Shown piece by piece: positions 61,501 through 64,000 of a stretch of DNA of 64,000 nucleotides. Both the position numbers and the translations under genes were made by a program. The DNA lies in assembly GCA_963920705.1 (NCBI GenBank), contig OY987230.1, forward strand, positions 496,001 to 560,000, in the 5' to 3' direction. Below the pieces are notes generated by a model. The model made no database searches. It saw only the letters and a list, made by a program, of their open reading frames with translations, and was not told where the DNA came from. How positions within the stretch are numbered: position 1 is the first letter of the stretch; each line of letters begins with the position of its first letter. The stretch comes from Odiellus spinosus (taxonomy: Eukaryota > Arthropoda > Arachnida > Opiliones > Phalangiidae).

Positions 61501-63155
61501 TTTCTTGTTTTTCAACGGATTTTCCAAAACTATTGTTTTTTAGATAGACCAAAATTTGGTCTTTCGAGTGGTCTTAATTTTGTCTAAATCGCTTAAAATT
61601 CAAAAGTTTTGTGTCCATTTGAATCCAATAATCTTGGATTTTTAAGCGTTTTTGCTTAATTTTAACCAATTTTATATTTGTCACGTTTTGGCAATTTAGA
61701 CAAAACCAAAGTCATTCGAAAGAGCAATTAATGGACAGTCTAAATAATAATAGTTTTCAAAAATCCGTTGAAAAACAAGAAAAATATGGCCAATTCAACA
61801 AATCATAGAATATCAAAATAGTCAAATTTCAGATTTTCAAAATTCGCTTTTTGATATTAGATGTTTTTTGAATTGTCCATATTTTCCATGTTTTTCAACG
61901 GATTTTCCAAAACTCTTGATTTTCAGATAGACCAATATTTGCTCTTTCGAGTGGTCTTAATTTTGTCTAAATCGCTTAAAAATCAAAAGTTTTGTGTCCA
62001 TTTGAATCCAATAATCTTGGATTTTTAAGCGTTTTTGCTTAATTTTAACCAATTTTATATTTGTCACAATTTTGCAATTTAGACAAAACAAAGTCATTCG
62101 AAAGAGCAATTAATGGACAGTTTAAATAATAAGAGTTTTCAAAAATCCGTTGAAAAACAAGAAAAATATGGCCAATTCAAGAAATCATAGAATATCAAAA
62201 TAGTCAAATTTCAGATTTTCAAAATTCGCTTTTTGATATTAGATGTTTTTTGAATTGTCCATATTTTCCATGTTTTTCAACGGATTTTCCAAAACTCTTG
62301 ATTTTCAGATAGACCAATATTTGCTCTTTCGAGTGGTCTTAATTTTGTCTAAATCGCTTAAAAATCAAAAGTTTTGTGTCCATTTGAATCCAATAATCTT
62401 GGATTTTTAAGCGTTTTTGCTTAATTTTAACCAATTTTATATTTGTCACAATTTTGCAATTTAGACAAAAACAAAGTCATTCGAAAGAGCAATTAATGGA
62501 CAGTCTTAATAATAAGAGTTTTCAAAAATCCGTTGAAAAACAAGAAAAATATGGCCAATTCAAAAAACATCTAATATCAAAATGCGAATTTTGAAAATCT
62601 GAAATATGACTATTTTGATATTCTATGATTTCTTGAATTGTCCACATTTTTCTTGTTTTTCGACGGATTTTTGAAAACTCTTATTATTTAGACTGTCCAT
62701 TAATTGCTCTTTCGAATGACTTTGGTTTTGTCTAAATTGCAAAATTGTGACAAATATAAAATTGGTTAAAATTAAGCAAAAACGCTTAAAAATCCAAGAT
62801 TATTGGATTCAAATGGACACAAAACTTTTGATTTTTAAGCGATTTAGACAAAATTAAGACCACTCGAAAGAGCAAATATTGGTCTATCTGAAAATCAAGA
62901 GTTTTGGAAAATCCGTTGAAAAACATGGAAAATATGGACAATTCAAAAAACATCTAATATCAAAAAGCGAATTTTGAAAATCTGAAATTTGACTATTTTG
63001 ATATTCTATGATTTCTTGAATTGGCCATATTTTTCTTGTTTTTCAACGGATTTTCCAAAACTATTGTTTTTTAGATAGACCAAAATTTGGTTTTTCGAGT
63101 GGTCTTAATTTTGTCTAAATCGCTTAAAATTCAAAAGTTTTGTGTCCATTTGAAT
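58564..63155. repeat. Tetrameric higher-order repeat R-R-R-F (1,530 bp, three copies)
   Basis: Centres are R58564, R58947, R59329, F59733; R60095, R60478, R60860, F61263; R61625, R62008, R62390, F62794; next R63156. In each copy the first unit has GTCACGTTTTGGC, the second the one-base-shorter ACAAAACAAAGTC with CAGTTTAAATAATAAG, the third ACAAAAACAAAGTC with CAGTCTTAATAATAAG, and the fourth is A-A. CCAATTCAACAAATC marks the first units of copies 1 and 3 but not copy 2. A changed core boundary, TTTTTCGACGG, is at about 62656. Confidence 0.9.
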
Positions 63156-64000
63156 CCAATAATCTTGGATTTTTAAGCGTTTTTGCTTAATTTTAACCAA
63201 TTTTATATTTGTCACAATTTTGCAATTTAGACAAAACCAAAGTCATTCTAAAGTGCAATTAATGGACAGTCTAAATAATAAGAGTTTTCAAAAATCCGTT
63301 GAAAAACAAGAAAAATATGGCCAATTCAAGAAATCATAGAATATCAAAATAGTCAAATTTCAGATTTTCAAAATTCGCTTTTTGATATTAGATGTTTTTT
63401 GAATTGTCCATATTTTCCATGTTTTTCAACGGATTTTCCAAAACTCTTGTTTTTTAGATAGACCAAAATTTGGTCTTTTGAGTGGTCTTAATTTTGTCTA
63501 AATCGCTTAAAAATCAAAAGTTTTGTGTCCATTTGAATCCAATAATCTTGGATTTTTTAGCGTTTTTGCTTAATTTTAACCAATTTTATATTTGTCACAA
63601 TTTTGCAATTTAGACAAAACCAAAGTTATTCGAAAGAGCAATTAATGGACAGTTTAAATAATAAGAGTTTTCAAAAATCCGTTGAAAAACATGGAAAATA
63701 TGGACAATTCAAAAAACATCTAATATCAAAAAGCGAATTTTGAAAATCTGAAATTTGACTATTTTGATATTGTATGATTTCTTGAATTGGCCATATTTTT
63801 CTTGATTTTCAACGGATTTTCCAAAACTATTGTTTTTTAGATAGACCAAAATTTGGTCTTTCGAGTGGTCTTAATTTTGTCTAAATCGCTTAAAATTCAA
63901 AAGTTTTGTGTCCATTTGAATCCAATAATCTTGGATTTTTAAGCGTTTTTGCTTAATTTTAACCAATTTTATATTTGTCACGTTTTGGCAATTTAGACAA
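63156..64000 (-). repeat. Array end segment of R monomers, cut by the window edge
   Basis: Centres are R63156, R63539 and R63922. The tetramer order could continue (R-R-R) but the variants change: the first unit has GTCACAATTTTGC and CATTCTAAAGTGC instead of GTCACGTTTTGGC, and the second is ACAAAACCAAAGTTATTCG with a p tip. The unit at 63539 has a reversed core. The window ends inside an arm B of the GTTTTGGC type, so the array continues to the right. Confidence 0.82.

Larger units (their letters stand above)
1..64000. repeat. Continuous AT-rich satellite array with a ~383-bp bidirectional monomer
   Basis: The same family of sequence fills the window from first to last base, entering and leaving in the middle of a repeat. 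I located 167 copies of a 13-bp centre (CCAAGATTATTGG or its complement); mean spacing from first to last is about 382.7 bp. Copies differ by scattered substitutions and short indels. There is no interruption by genes, transposons or microsatellites, so every stretch over 300 bp is explained by this repeat. Centre direction is mixed: 77 F (arm B left, arm A right) and 90 R. Complete units are 58 A-core-A, 57 B-core-B, 19 F and 32 R. Large homogeneous arrays of this kind are typical of eukaryotic heterochromatin; a centromeric role is possible but is inference only. I do not recognise the family by name. Confidence 0.97.

Noticed and set aside
1-64000. CRISPR array
   Set aside because: Repeats are about 383 bp, variable, in both orientations and without unique spacers.
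1-64000. Inverted-repeat transposons (MITE-like or foldback elements)
   Set aside because: The A-A and B-B palindromes resemble foldback elements, but they adjoin one another with no non-repeat host DNA between, no target-site duplications and no transposase. A foldback element may have seeded the satellite, but nothing here shows it.
1-64000. Bacterial-type terminators from the many hairpins with T runs
   Set aside because: Inverted repeats followed by T-rich tracts are everywhere because of the palindromic, AT-rich repeat. There are no genes to terminate, and the context is eukaryotic satellite DNA.

Overview
The whole 64 kb window is one uninterrupted, AT-rich satellite DNA array. I see no single-copy sequence, no credible protein-coding gene, no RNA gene and no transposon. 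G+C is about 27% in the 137-bp core, counted by hand. Only a eukaryotic genome with large heterochromatic (centromeric, pericentromeric or subtelomeric) arrays fits this. The lack of any flanking gene prevents a taxonomic call. An invertebrate such as an insect or nematode is plausible, because AT-rich satellites built from inverted subunits are known there (tenebrionid beetles are one precedent), but the sequence does not prove it.

Basic architecture. The repeat is about 383 bp and has four modules in this order: a 13-bp centre (CCAAGATTATTGG), arm A (about 105 bp), a 137-bp core and arm B (about 127 bp). The core is an imperfect palindrome bounded by perfect inverted 13-mers (CCGTTGAAAAACA and its complement). 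Arms A and B resemble each other in inverted orientation near the core and differ near the centre. Every centre has B on one side and A on the other, so each centre has a direction: F (B left, A right) or R (the reverse). I located 167 centres, 77 F and 90 R. Of the 166 complete centre-to-centre units, 58 are A-core-A (about 362 bp), 57 are B-core-B (about 404 bp), 19 are head-to-tail F (about 383 bp) and 32 are head-to-tail R (about 383 bp). Neighbouring monomers therefore flip direction in 115 of 166 steps, which makes the array a long chain of palindromes. The flips fall at the core, and the core can also be reversed relative to its arms.

Layout. Local higher-order repeats succeed each other along the window: a pentamer near 0.8-4.2 kb; mixed order 4.2-9.2 kb; a strictly alternating 766-bp dimer series 9.2-16.1 kb; mixed order 16.1-31.8 kb with two R-only runs; an octamer (3,064 bp) 31.8-37.5 kb; a second octamer spacing (3,065 bp) 37.5-42.1 kb; trimers 42.1-47.5 kb; a pentamer (1,913 bp) 47.9-51.7 kb; trimers (1,148 bp) 54.0-57.4 kb; and a tetramer (1,530 bp) 58.6-63.2 kb. 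Head-to-tail pairs are mostly R before 38 kb, mostly F from 38 to 58 kb, and only R after that.

Working together. Nothing here is encoded. The interest lies in how the array evolves: modular inversion at a palindromic core, local amplification of 2-, 3-, 4-, 5- and 8-monomer blocks, and copies of rare variants 13.8 and 32.2 kb apart. All unit positions and counts were read by eye and may be off by a base or two.
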